A stretch of 46,180 nt of DNA from the NCBI GenBank assembly GCA_016215555.1, contig JACRJC010000068.1, positions 1-46,180 on the forward strand, read 5' to 3'. Shown here piece after piece: positions 33,142 through 41,631 of the stretch (within the stretch, counting starts at the first letter, position 1; the number at the start of each line of letters is the position of its first letter). The stretch is from Rhodospirillales bacterium (GTDB lineage: Bacteria; Pseudomonadota; Alphaproteobacteria; Rhodospirillales; WMHbin7). A program made the position numbers and the translations under genes. The notes under the pieces are model-generated. The model ran no database searches, was not told the origin of the DNA, and saw only the letters and a list, made by a program, of their open reading frames with translations.

Positions 33142-35903
33142 GCCAATCCCCGACCCTGCTGCTGCCCGAAGTTCCCGCCCTGGTGGCGGGAACCGGTTCG
33201 GCGGCCGGCGCTTGGCCGGACGGCACGCTGGAAACGCTGGATCTGGGCGAAGCCGGGCGCGTCGCCAAAACGCAAAAGCCGATGCTGGTCCACCGCCTGA
33301 GCATGGCGGCTAGATTGAAGATCGACGCCTTCCAGGCCCATGATCTGCTGGAACTGTACGCCTTCGTGCGTCCCGCCACGTCCTGCCTGCCCAGCCCCGA
33401 TGGCTTGTGCGCGGCCCTTGGCCTGCCAAAGCCCAAGGATCGTTTGGACGCGGCCCTGGCGCTGCCGGAAATCGCCGGACGTCTGCTGGGCGACTTGCAA
33501 AATCTAAGTCCGCGCGCCCATGCCCTGGCCTTGGGCTCGGCCATCGCCATGACCAGGGGCGGCTGGCCCTGGGGACCGTCGGTGCTGGCGGCCCTGGGCC
33601 ATTCCGGGGACATGCCGCACCGCGCCAATACGCTGGCCGGATTGAAAGTGTGGGAGCGATTGGCGGAGTGGAGCGAACATGCGCCGCCGCCGCCGCCGGG
33701 ATCGATCCCGGTCGAGGTGGAAGCGGCCAGAAGCCGTCTGGCGAAATTGCTGGGGCCGAATGCCGAAGCCAGGCCGCAGCAGGCCGATTACGCCTCGGCC
33801 GCCAGCCTGGCCTTCCAGCCGCGCAAATTGGCCGACGCCCCCAACGCCGTGCTGGCCGAGGCCGGGACCGGGACCGGCAAGACGCTGGGCTATGTCGCCC
33901 CCGCCAGCCTGTGGGCCGAGATCAATGAGGGCGCGGTCTGGATCAGCACCTTCACCCGCCATCTGCAACGCCAGATCGACGGCGAGCTGGACCGCCTTTA
34001 TCCCGACCCCGACGAGAAGGCCAGGCGCGTCGTCGTGCGCAAGGGCCGCGAAAATTATCTGTGCCTTTTGAATTTAGAAGAGGCTGTGCAAAGTCTGCCA
34101 GCCCATCCCGACGATGCGGTGGCGCTGGGCCTGATGGCACGCTGGGTGCTGGCGACCCGCGACGGCGATCTGGTCGGCGGCGATTTTCCGGGCTGGCTGG
34201 CCGATCTGGCGGGGCGCAACCGCACGCTGGGCCTGGCCGACCGCAGGGGCGAATGCATCTTCTCGTCTTGCTCGCACATCACGCGCTGTTTCGTCGAACG
34301 CTCAATCCGGAAAGCGCGAAGGGCCCGCATCGTCATCGCCAACCATGCGCTGGTGATGATTCAGTCCAGCCTGGGCGCCATCGGCGACGATGGCTTGGTG
34401 CAGCGCCTGATTTTCGACGAGGGCCATCATCTGTTCGACGCCGCCGACAGCGCCTTTTCGGCCCATCTCTCGGGCCTGGAAACGCATGAACTGCGCCGCT
34501 GGCTGTTGGGAGCCGAGGAAGGAACGCGATCTCGGGCCCGGGGTTTGAAGAAACGCGTCGAGGATCTGGCGCTGACCGACCAGGACGCCGTCAACGCCCT
34601 TCAAGATGCGTTGCAGGCGGCCCAGCATCTGCCTGCCCATGGCTGGTCCAGGCGCCTGAAGGACCGCGCCCCTTACGGCGCTTGCGAACGGTTCCTCGAT
34701 CTGGTGCGCGCGCAGGTGCTGGCCCGCGCCGATAAGCATTCCTATACGCTGGAATGCGACGCCCTGCCCTTGAACGAAGGCCTACCCCAGGCCGCGGCCA
34801 CGCTGGGGGTGGCGCTGGAGCGCATGGCCAAGCCGCTGGCCCGGCTTGCCAAATGCCTGGCCAAGAAGCTGAGCGACGAGGCCAAGGATCTGGACAGCAA
34901 CACCAGAAGCCGCATCGACAGCCTGATCCGCTCCATCGAGCGGCGCGCCCTGGTGCCGCTGCTGGCCTGGGGGCGCATGCTGGCCGAGATCGAGCAGGCC
35001 AATGGCGCGCAAACCATCGACTGGATGACGATCGAGCAGATCGACGGGCGCGAGATCGATGTGGCCTTGAACCGCGCCTTCGTCGATCCCACCAAGCCCT
35101 TCGCCGAACAGGTGATGATGCCGGCCCATGGCGTGCTGATCACCTCGGCGACGCTGACCGATTCCACCGGCGACGCCCAAACCGACTGGCAATCGGCCGA
35201 ATGGCGCACCGGAACCGTTCATCTGCCCCTGCCCGCCGTCAGGGCGCAGCATCCCTCGCCCTATGATTACGCCAAGCAGGCCAAGGTCTTCATCGTCACC
35301 GATGTGCGCAAGGACGATCTGGATCAGGTGGCCGCCGCCTATCGGGAATTGTTCATCGCCGCCGAGGGCGGAGCGCTGGGCCTGTTTACGGCGATCACGC
35401 GCCTGAAGGGCGTGCAGGCGAAAATCGCCAAGCCGCTCGACGAAGCCGGACTGCCGCTGCTGGCTCAGCATGTCGATGGGCTGGACAATGCGACGCTGGT
35501 CGATCTGTTTAGGTCCGAGGAAGACGCCTGCCTGTTGGGCACCGATGCCATGCGGGACGGCGTCGATGTGCCGGGCCGGGCGCTGCGCCTGCTGGTCTTT
35601 GATCGCGTGCCCTGGCCAAGGCCCGACATCGTGCATCGGGCCAGACGCCAAGCCTTCGGCGGCAAACATTACGACGACATGCTGACCAGATTCAAATTGA
35701 AACAGGCCTTCGGACGCCTGATCCGCAAAGAGACCGACCACGGCGTCTTCGTGCTGCTGGACCCGATGATGCCGTCGCGCCTGTTCGGCGCTTTCCCTTA
35801 CGGCGTCGTGCCGCGTCGCGTCGGGCTGGCCGAGGCGGTGGGAGAAATCAGGGGTTTTTTGGTTAGCCCACCACCCCAACGCCCGCCTTCTTCGCAGCCT
35901 TAA
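33138..35903 (+). CDS. DinG/XPD-like iron-sulfur superfamily 2 DNA helicase
   Basis: The 921-residue protein is a likely ATP-dependent 5'-3' DNA helicase. It has Walker A EAGTGTGKT at 241-249 and a DEGH box at 427-430. Four cysteines between them (309, 373, 378, 384) are in the place of the 4Fe-4S cluster of DinG and XPD. The C-terminal motor domain shows CLLGTDAMRDGVDVPGRAL and FGRLIRKETDHGVFVLLDP. A ~200-residue N-terminal extension has no recognised domain. It ends the GATase-rluB-rsmD operon and overlaps the convergent PIN toxin gene by 41 bases. Confidence 0.9.
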   Translation: MSQSPTLLLPEVPALVAGTGSAAGAWPDGTLETLDLGEAGRVAKTQKPMLVHRLSMAARLKIDAFQAHDLLELYAFVRPATSCLPSPDGLCAALGLPKPKDRLDAALALPEIAGRLLGDLQNLSPRAHALALGSAIAMTRGGWPWGPSVLAALGHSGDMPHRANTLAGLKVWERLAEWSEHAPPPPPGSIPVEVEAARSRLAKLLGPNAEARPQQADYASAASLAFQPRKLADAPNAVLAEAGTGTGKTLGYVAPASLWAEINEGAVWISTFTRHLQRQIDGELDRLYPDPDEKARRVVVRKGRENYLCLLNLEEAVQSLPAHPDDAVALGLMARWVLATRDGDLVGGDFPGWLADLAGRNRTLGLADRRGECIFSSCSHITRCFVERSIRKARRARIVIANHALVMIQSSLGAIGDDGLVQRLIFDEGHHLFDAADSAFSAHLSGLETHELRRWLLGAEEGTRSRARGLKKRVEDLALTDQDAVNALQDALQAAQHLPAHGWSRRLKDRAPYGACERFLDLVRAQVLARADKHSYTLECDALPLNEGLPQAAATLGVALERMAKPLARLAKCLAKKLSDEAKDLDSNTRSRIDSLIRSIERRALVPLLAWGRMLAEIEQANGAQTIDWMTIEQIDGREIDVALNRAFVDPTKPFAEQVMMPAHGVLITSATLTDSTGDAQTDWQSAEWRTGTVHLPLPAVRAQHPSPYDYAKQAKVFIVTDVRKDDLDQVAAAYRELFIAAEGGALGLFTAITRLKGVQAKIAKPLDEAGLPLLAQHVDGLDNATLVDLFRSEEDACLLGTDAMRDGVDVPGRALRLLVFDRVPWPRPDIVHRARRQAFGGKHYDDMLTRFKLKQAFGRLIRKETDHGVFVLLDPMMPSRLFGAFPYGVVPRRVGLAEAVGEIRGFLVSPPPQRPPSSQP

Positions 35904-36273
35904 TCAAGTCCCCATCACAAGAAGCCAAAGGCAGTTGTCTGCGAATCGCCAGTTCGAGATAAGCAGCATCGTAAACGGTCAAACCGTGCTTGATCGCCAA
36001 AAGCCTTGTTTCGCTCCAGGCATGTTCGTCGGTTTCGGAATCGATGACGATATTAAGTCGTCCCAACAGCACCAAGCATTCGTCCGCGAAGAATTTGTCG
36101 ATGCGCTTGCGGCGAACTGAATTGTGAAGCGAGTTCGCCACCTCGAGCCGCCAGAGCGAAGGCACCACGGCGCCCTCTGCAGTGACGAGGTCAAGCACGC
36201 TCTGAACAGCATCGACATGGTCTTCATCAATAAACCAAGCCATCGCCATTGAGGCATCGAGGACAAGGCTCAC
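35863..36273 (-). CDS. PIN-domain toxin (VapC family), second copy
   Basis: The 136-residue protein keeps the PIN acidic residues D6 (LVLDASMAMAWF), E44 (LWRLEVANSL), D102 (VYDAAYLELA) and D120 (SCDGDL), so nuclease activity is expected. Its sequence is of a different subfamily from the toxin at 21101. The start overlaps the antitoxin stop by four bases. The last 41 bases overlap the 3' end of the helicase gene on the other strand. Confidence 0.92.
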   Translation of the reverse strand: MSLVLDASMAMAWFIDEDHVDAVQSVLDLVTAEGAVVPSLWRLEVANSLHNSVRRKRIDKFFADECLVLLGRLNIVIDSETDEHAWSETRLLAIKHGLTVYDAAYLELAIRRQLPLASCDGDLIKAAKKAGVGVVG

Positions 36274-36530
36274 TTCCGGCGCCCTTCATGCAACATTTCA
36301 AGTATTTCGGCACGGCTCATCTTGTATTTGCCGCGCATGGCGGCAATCTCCTCGGCGGCCTTGATGGCGTCAGCCCGCGAATTGGCGGCTGGCCTGCGGA
36401 TCAGAATGTCGCCGTCCTTGACCTCCATCTCGACCTGTTCGCCATTGCTAAGGCCCGTGGCCTTGGCAATCTCGAAAGGAACGCGGAACGCCAGGTTCTT
36501 GCCCCATTTTCCAACCGTGACATGCGACAT
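36270..36530 (-). CDS. AbrB/MazE-type antitoxin (VapB)
   Basis: The 86-residue protein has a swapped-hairpin AbrB DNA-binding domain at the N-terminus (VTVGKWGKNLAFRVPFEIAK, GLSNGEQVEMEVKDGDILI) and a helical toxin-binding tail (EILEMLHEGRRK). It is the first gene of the pair with the PIN toxin. A perfect palindrome lies 17 bases upstream of its start. Confidence 0.9.
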   Translation of the reverse strand: MSHVTVGKWGKNLAFRVPFEIAKATGLSNGEQVEMEVKDGDILIRRPAANSRADAIKAAEEIAAMRGKYKMSRAEILEMLHEGRRK

Positions 36531-36546
36531 CGGATACCTCCATCGA

Positions 36547-36570
36547 TTGGGATATCCTAGCATATCCCAA
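36547..36570. promoter_or_regulatory. Palindromic operator of the vapBC-like pair
   Basis: TTGGGATAT (36547-36555) and ATATCCCAA (36562-36570) form a perfect inverted repeat around CCTAGC, upstream of the antitoxin gene. It also lies just before the stop of the AbrB-family membrane gene on the same strand. It is the likely autorepression site. Confidence 0.7.
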
Positions 36571-36574
36571 ATGA

Positions 36575-37609
36575 TCAGGGAAGCGGCCTCTGCCGTCCCC
36601 GCATCCACCTGAAAACCAGGGGGGCGGCCAGCATGACCAGGGTCATGCGCATCATGTGATGGGTAACGACAAAGGGCACATCGATATTCATGGCCAATGC
36701 GATCAGGGTCATTTCGCCAAGCCCGCCCGGCATCAGGGACAGCAGCATGGCGAAATGGTCGAAGCCCGCCAACTCGCTGATCCCCCAGGCCAGGAGCGCC
36801 GCCACGATCACCATCGGCACGGTCAGCACCAGCGAGGCCCACAGGCCCCGCTTGATGACCGCCAGCTCGACCGATGCCAATCTCGCCCCCACGGCCCCGC
36901 CCAGCACCAGTTGCGTGATGACGATCAGTTCCGATGGCGGATGAGCCCCGGTCAAACCCGCCATGCTGATGATAGCGCTGGCCAGCATCGGCCCCACCAG
37001 CAGATAGGCGGGCAGGCGTAGCAGCTTGCCCGCCACGGCGCCCAATCCCGCTCCCAGAGCCAGAAATCCAGCGTCTGGAATCGACAGATCGAGAATCGAG
37101 CTTGATCCCGGCATGCCGGTCAACGGCAAGCCCTGGCTGAGGCGGATGCCCCAGGGCACCAAAGCCGCCACCACCATCACCCGCAGCGTATGCAGAATGG
37201 AAACCAGGCCCTCGTCGCCCTTCTCGGCCATCGCCATGGCGACCATTTCCGAAAGTCCGCCCGGCACGGCGGCGTAATAGGCGGTCGGCGCGTCGCAGCC
37301 AAGCTTGCGCGAATACCACAACGTGCCCACCCAGATCGCCACCGTCATGTATACGGTCAGAGCCAGCAGGCCCGGCCACCAGTCGAGCAGGCGGCCCGGC
37401 ACTTCGGGCGTGAAACCGGTGCCCAGCATCAGGCCCAGGACGATCATGGTCGGGTTGCGCAGTTTCGCCGGCACGCTCAGATTAAGCTTCAACAGCGAAC
37501 CACAAGCCGTCGCCGCCATCGCGCCCAGCATCCAGGGCAGCGGGAGATGCAGAAGATAGAAGGCGCCGCCGCCCAGGGCGGCAATGGAAAGAGTGAGGAC
37601 GGGTTTCAT
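36575..37609 (-). CDS. AbrB-family (PF05145) integral membrane protein
   Basis: The 344-residue protein has about ten membrane helices in two repeated halves: LPLPWMLGAMAATACG with YYAAVPGGLSEMVAMAMAE in one, and LPAYLLVGPMLASAIISMAG with LLSLMPGGLGEMTLIALAM in the other. This duplication is the mark of the AbrB (putative ammonia monooxygenase-like) transporter family, whose substrate is unknown. It is unrelated to the AbrB-fold antitoxin next to it despite the name. The ATG at 37609 was chosen over an upstream GTG at 37630. Confidence 0.85.
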   Translation of the reverse strand: MKPVLTLSIAALGGGAFYLLHLPLPWMLGAMAATACGSLLKLNLSVPAKLRNPTMIVLGLMLGTGFTPEVPGRLLDWWPGLLALTVYMTVAIWVGTLWYSRKLGCDAPTAYYAAVPGGLSEMVAMAMAEKGDEGLVSILHTLRVMVVAALVPWGIRLSQGLPLTGMPGSSSILDLSIPDAGFLALGAGLGAVAGKLLRLPAYLLVGPMLASAIISMAGLTGAHPPSELIVITQLVLGGAVGARLASVELAVIKRGLWASLVLTVPMVIVAALLAWGISELAGFDHFAMLLSLMPGGLGEMTLIALAMNIDVPFVVTHHMMRMTLVMLAAPLVFRWMRGRQRPLP

Positions 37610-37767
37610 TCGCGTCAGTCCCTCGGTCACCGGATGCCAAAACGGCCAAGGGCCGCACGCGGGGATTCAGACCGGCGAGCGCAAAAGGATCTGCTTCTCA
37701 GCTCTTACCTATTTGGCTATCATCGCCACAAAAGGGAAAGATATGCGGTCCATGCGGAAAATCTTGA

Positions 37768-38949
37768 ATGACTGAAGATACCATATCGAATGGGGTTAAG
37801 ATCAAGCAAAAGATCGCGAGGGCAGCGGCCATAGAAGCCGCATTACTTTTTCTTGCCGTCGCGACTACTTTTTTCTTGATCGCAGCGGCAAGCGCACTTT
37901 TTTCAAACACCGACATTCTGCGCATTCAAGCGCGGGGCCTCCTGGATGGGAAATTCTATGACTCGATTAAGCCAGAGCGCGAGAATGTCGATGAATACAT
38001 AAAAATCATGCCTCGACCAGATATCGCCGTCCTCGGATCCAGTCGGATGCTGCCGATTTCCTCGGCCTCGTTTCCGGGGTACAGGTTCGTCAACCTTGCC
38101 ATGTCAAACGCAAGCGTCGAAGACAGCGTGGCGACTTACAATCTCTTGTTTGAGAACAACAAGTTGCCTCGGCTTGTTATCATCACCTTCGAAGACTGGG
38201 TTTTCAATCGGAACAACAAACTCAAGGAATGGAAGGAATGGGGGGGCCGGCTCGACAGGGCGATCGAGAGGACGGGGGCTGAAAAACGACCGGTTCCTTG
38301 CGCCACGAAAACCATTCTCGCTTGCCTCGATGAGATGAACGCCTTTTTGGGGCGCTTTAATCCCAGGAATCTGCAAAGGGCAATCAAACTTTCGCTCCAG
38401 AACGGACACCTCGTTACCGCCGAGGAAATCGCCGCCTTATCCGAGGTTGATAACGCCCTGACCGTTGGATGGCAACCGGATCGCTCCTATCAGTATGGAA
38501 GCCGAGGCAAGGACTATGTCGATGACAATGTCTTGAAATGGAAGCGGGAAGCTGGCATCAACGAATCATACAATAAACTCTATTATTCCGATTTCACGGA
38601 GCTATACGGACTTGCGTTCGAAAACATCGGAAAGCTGTTTATCCGGATGCGGCAGGACGGCGTTCGCGTGCTGCTCTTTTTTCCGCCGATGCATCCCGAT
38701 GCTTATGAGGCCATGTTTTCGTATCCGCAAGGGCGTCTTGCGCTTGCGGCAGAGGAGAAGCTCAAGTCTCTTGCCCATGAAGCAGGCATCGGAACTATGG
38801 GAAGCAATGATCCAAACGACTGTGGCGCCAGACGAGAAGGGTTTGTCGATGCGATTCATCTGCGTCTGGAACCCATGGCGGCGTGCATGGACCGATACAG
38901 TGATGCCATAAAAAAGACACTGGGAACTGAAAACTCAACGGGCCAATAG
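37768..38949 (+). CDS. Membrane-anchored SGNH-hydrolase-like protein, partner of MBOAT
   Basis: The 393-residue protein has one N-terminal membrane helix (about 20-45) and a periplasmic domain. VLGSSRMLP around Ser91/Ser92 and D361-A-I-H364 near the C-terminus resemble the Ser-Asp-His residues of SGNH/DltD- and AlgX/AlgJ-like acetylation factors. It lies two bases before an MBOAT acyltransferase gene, the usual arrangement for two-part machines that O-acetylate exopolysaccharides. Base composition is lower in GC than the neighbours, which suggests transfer. The polymer that is modified is unknown. Confidence 0.75.
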   Translation: MTEDTISNGVKIKQKIARAAAIEAALLFLAVATTFFLIAAASALFSNTDILRIQARGLLDGKFYDSIKPERENVDEYIKIMPRPDIAVLGSSRMLPISSASFPGYRFVNLAMSNASVEDSVATYNLLFENNKLPRLVIITFEDWVFNRNNKLKEWKEWGGRLDRAIERTGAEKRPVPCATKTILACLDEMNAFLGRFNPRNLQRAIKLSLQNGHLVTAEEIAALSEVDNALTVGWQPDRSYQYGSRGKDYVDDNVLKWKREAGINESYNKLYYSDFTELYGLAFENIGKLFIRMRQDGVRVLLFFPPMHPDAYEAMFSYPQGRLALAAEEKLKSLAHEAGIGTMGSNDPNDCGARREGFVDAIHLRLEPMAACMDRYSDAIKKTLGTENSTGQ

Positions 38950-38951
38950 GG

Positions 38952-40346
38952 ATGTTGTTCCACACCTCGGTTTTTGCTTTTTTCGCAATCATTGTCGTCG
39001 TCCTTTTCGTCATCCTCCGCGGATGGCCGCGCAAGCTCATGCTTCTGGCGGCAAGCTGGACTTTCTACGGGTGGCTCGATTGGCGTTTTCTCGCCCTTAT
39101 GGTCATTTCGACCAGCGTTGACTATGCCTTGGGGCTGGTCGTTGAAAAATCGGAGGAGACGCGCTTGCGAAAGTGGATGCTTTATATAAGCGTCATCCTT
39201 AATCTCGCGTTTCTGTCCCTCTTCAAATACTACAATTTCTTCGTCCAGAACATTCACGCCGTTCTCGAGGCGGCAGGAATTTCTTTTCCTCTGTATTTGT
39301 TGCACCTGGGACTTCCTGTCGGCATTTCCTTCTACACATTCCAGAGCATGAGCTACGTCTTCGACATTTACCGCAGGGAAATCAGAGCCACGCGCAACCC
39401 GATTGACTACGCTCTCTTCGTTTCATTTTTTCCTCACTTGGTAGCGGGTCCCATTCAACGGGCGAAGAATTTGCTGCCGCAATTAATCACCCTGAGAACC
39501 CCCTGCATCTCGGACGTCGTTGCCGGCGCGCAGATTTTTGTCATCGGACTTCTTTACAAAGTCTACATGGCCGACAATCTTGCCCCGCTTGTCGATCTGG
39601 TTTTCAACGCGCCCCATGCCGATGGATTGTCGGTTGTGCTGGCCTCCTATTGCTTCGGCTTCCAGATTTACGGCGACTTCGCTGGATATTCCTTGATGGC
39701 GATTGGCTCGTCGAGGGTTCTGGGCGTTCACCTTACGGACAACTTCCAAATGCCCTATTTATCCAGCGGGCCTGTCGAGTTCTGGAGACGTTGGCACATC
39801 GCGCTTTCGACTTGGTTCAGGGATTATCTCTACATCCCCCTCGGCGGCAACCGCGTTTCCGATCTGCGGTTGTTCACCAACCTGATGATTGTAATGTTGC
39901 TTTGCGGTCTGTGGCACGGCGCTGGATGGAACTTCATCGCCTGGGGCGTGTTTCACGGTCTTTTGATTGCGTTGGACCATGTATATGAGAAATCCAGCTG
40001 GCGCATACACGCGCTCTTACGCTGGGCGTTCTGGATGAATCTGATATTCATCGGGTGGATGTTGTTCCGAGCCCAAGGGGCTGGGCAAATGCAGGCCATG
40101 GCCGTCAGCATTTTCACCGACTTCCATTTCTCGTCCTACTTCGGAGCATCATCTTTTGTGAAGGCTCTTTGCATCTACGCGCTTCCCATCATGGCCGGCG
40201 AATGGCTGCTTAAGCGGGCTGGAAAAAGCTATTGGTTCGAAAACATGCCCATGCCCTTGCGGATAAGCGGTTTTACCGCATTGCTCGTCATATGTTTTGT
40301 TGCCGGTCGGTTCGACGCGCGCACCTTTATCTATTTTGCATTTTAG
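38952..40346 (+). CDS. MBOAT-family O-acyltransferase (AlgI-like)
   Basis: The 464-residue polytopic membrane protein carries an acyl group across the inner membrane for surface polysaccharide O-acylation. It has the AlgI-type signatures PVGISFYTFQSMSYVFDIYR, FFPHLVAGPIQRA, EFWRRWHIALSTWFRDYLYI and the catalytic His322 in LWHGAGWNF. The upstream SGNH-like gene lies two bases away and likely finishes the transfer. It shares the lower GC content of its partner. Confidence 0.92.
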   Translation: MLFHTSVFAFFAIIVVVLFVILRGWPRKLMLLAASWTFYGWLDWRFLALMVISTSVDYALGLVVEKSEETRLRKWMLYISVILNLAFLSLFKYYNFFVQNIHAVLEAAGISFPLYLLHLGLPVGISFYTFQSMSYVFDIYRREIRATRNPIDYALFVSFFPHLVAGPIQRAKNLLPQLITLRTPCISDVVAGAQIFVIGLLYKVYMADNLAPLVDLVFNAPHADGLSVVLASYCFGFQIYGDFAGYSLMAIGSSRVLGVHLTDNFQMPYLSSGPVEFWRRWHIALSTWFRDYLYIPLGGNRVSDLRLFTNLMIVMLLCGLWHGAGWNFIAWGVFHGLLIALDHVYEKSSWRIHALLRWAFWMNLIFIGWMLFRAQGAGQMQAMAVSIFTDFHFSSYFGASSFVKALCIYALPIMAGEWLLKRAGKSYWFENMPMPLRISGFTALLVICFVAGRFDARTFIYFAF

Positions 40347-40375
40347 CACGACCCACGCCGCTCAAGCGCAAAACA

Positions 40376-41155
40376 TCAAGATACGAATTGCTCGGTCAGG
40401 ATCCGTTCTTCCAGATCGTGCTCGGGATCGAAGAGCAGGCGCAGCCTGATGTCCGCCCTCTCGCGCACATCGACGCGGGCGACGCCGCGCACTTCGGTCG
40501 AATCGGCCACCGCGCTGACCGGGCGCTTCACGCCGTCCAGAATTTCGAAACTGACCACCGCCTTGTGGCGCAGAAGGGCTCCGCGCCAGCGCCGGGGACG
40601 AAAGGCGCTGATCGGGGTCAGGGCCAGCAATTGCGTGCCCATGGGAATGATGGGGCCGTGCGCCGACAGATTATAGGCCGTGCTGCCGGCGGGCGTCGAA
40701 ACCAGGATGCCATCGCAGATCAGCTCGTTCATGCGCTCGACGCCATCGACCAGGATGCGCAGCTTGGCCGCCTGCCTGGTTTCGCGCAACAGCGACACTT
40801 CGTTGATGGCCAGCGCCTCGTGGACCTCGCCGCTCATGGTCTGGGCGGTCATCTGCAAGGGATGCAACATCACTTCTTCGACCGAGGCCAGGCGCTCTTC
40901 CAGCCCATCGTCGTGAAAGGCGTTCATCAGAAAGCCGATGCTGCCGCAATTCATGCCGTAAATGGGCAGATTCAAGGGCAGATAGCGATGCAGGGTTTCC
41001 AGCATGAAGCCGTCGCCGCCCAGGGCCACGATGACCTGGGCGTCTTCGACCTTCCCGTCGCCATAGCGGTTAGCCAGGCGCAAACGCGCCGAACGCGCCA
41101 CCTCGGAATCGGCGGCGACGAAGGCAAAGCGTTGAAAAGGGCCGGATTTGGGCAT
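40376..41155 (-). CDS. nadK: NAD kinase
   Basis: This enzyme phosphorylates NAD to NADP. The 259-residue protein has the GGDG motif at 46-49, [10 protein letters not shown] and the [21 protein letters not shown] region, all diagnostic. The family length is met with the ATG at 41155; the open frame continues upstream into the repeat element at 41200 but is not coding there. It stands alone on the minus strand. Confidence 0.95.
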   Translation of the reverse strand: MPKSGPFQRFAFVAADSEVARSARLRLANRYGDGKVEDAQVIVALGGDGFMLETLHRYLPLNLPIYGMNCGSIGFLMNAFHDDGLEERLASVEEVMLHPLQMTAQTMSGEVHEALAINEVSLLRETRQAAKLRILVDGVERMNELICDGILVSTPAGSTAYNLSAHGPIIPMGTQLLALTPISAFRPRRWRGALLRHKAVVSFEILDGVKRPVSAVADSTEVRGVARVDVRERADIRLRLLFDPEHDLEERILTEQFVS

Positions 41156-41199
41156 GCGCCCGAGTATGGGGCCAAGACGGCCAATAAGCAACGGGCGCC

Positions 41200-41365
41200 C
41201 TAGTGTGGTGGTTTCGAAGTTCGTGCGATTATGCGGCCCCGGCAACACGAACTTCGAAACCAGAAACCACACTAGAAATCAAATGTTTGCTAGTGTCCCT
41301 ATTGATTCGTAAGTTCGCAAATCGCCGGATTTCAAATCTCACGAACTTACGAATCAGGACACTAG
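41200..41365. repeat. 166-bp paired-hairpin element, copy B
   Basis: The layout is the same as copy A at 26795, in the same orientation: 76-bp units at 41200-41275 and 41290-41365. In unit 1 the inner stem is a perfect 16 bp (GGTTTCGAAGTTCGTG with CACGAACTTCGAAACC); copy A has lost its first pair. In unit 2 copy B has lost one pair next to the loop that copy A keeps. It lies between nadK and rpmG, 45 bases before the nadK start codon and 43 bases past the rpmG stop. Confidence 0.92.
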
Positions 41366-41407
41366 GCCTTGCCGCGAGCGCCCGTTAAGCCAACCGCAGA
41401 AAGCCGA

Positions 41408-41575
41408 TTACTTGATCTTGGTTTCCTTGAAGGCGACGTGCTTGCGCGCCACCGGGTCATACTTGCGGAATTCCATCTTTTCCGTGGTCTTGCGCGGATT
41501 CTTCTTGGTCACATAGAAGTAACCGGTGTCAGCGGTGCTGACCAGCTTGATGAGCACGGTCGAAGGCTTGGCCAT
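41408..41575 (-). CDS. rpmG: 50S ribosomal protein L33
   Basis: L33 is a small protein near the E site of the large subunit. The 55-residue sequence reads [20 protein letters not shown], then [20 protein letters not shown] and [15 protein letters not shown], a normal proteobacterial L33. It lacks the zinc-binding Cys pairs of the C+ type, as expected for this clade. Confidence 0.96.
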   Translation of the reverse strand: MAKPSTVLIKLVSTADTGYFYVTKKNPRKTTEKMEFRKYDPVARKHVAFKETKIK

Positions 41576-41631
41576 GGATGGAACTCCGGATGAACGTCAG
41601 GCGCGCGAAAATACTCATATACCGGGAATTG

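Noticed and set aside
36531-37379. Extension of the AbrB-type antitoxin frame to 369 residues
   Set aside because: The extension is a Gly/Arg-rich shadow of the membrane protein gene in another frame; the antitoxin begins at 36530.
41156-41272. N-terminal extension of NAD kinase into the repeat element
   Set aside because: The added residues are translated hairpin sequence; the family start is the ATG at 41155.
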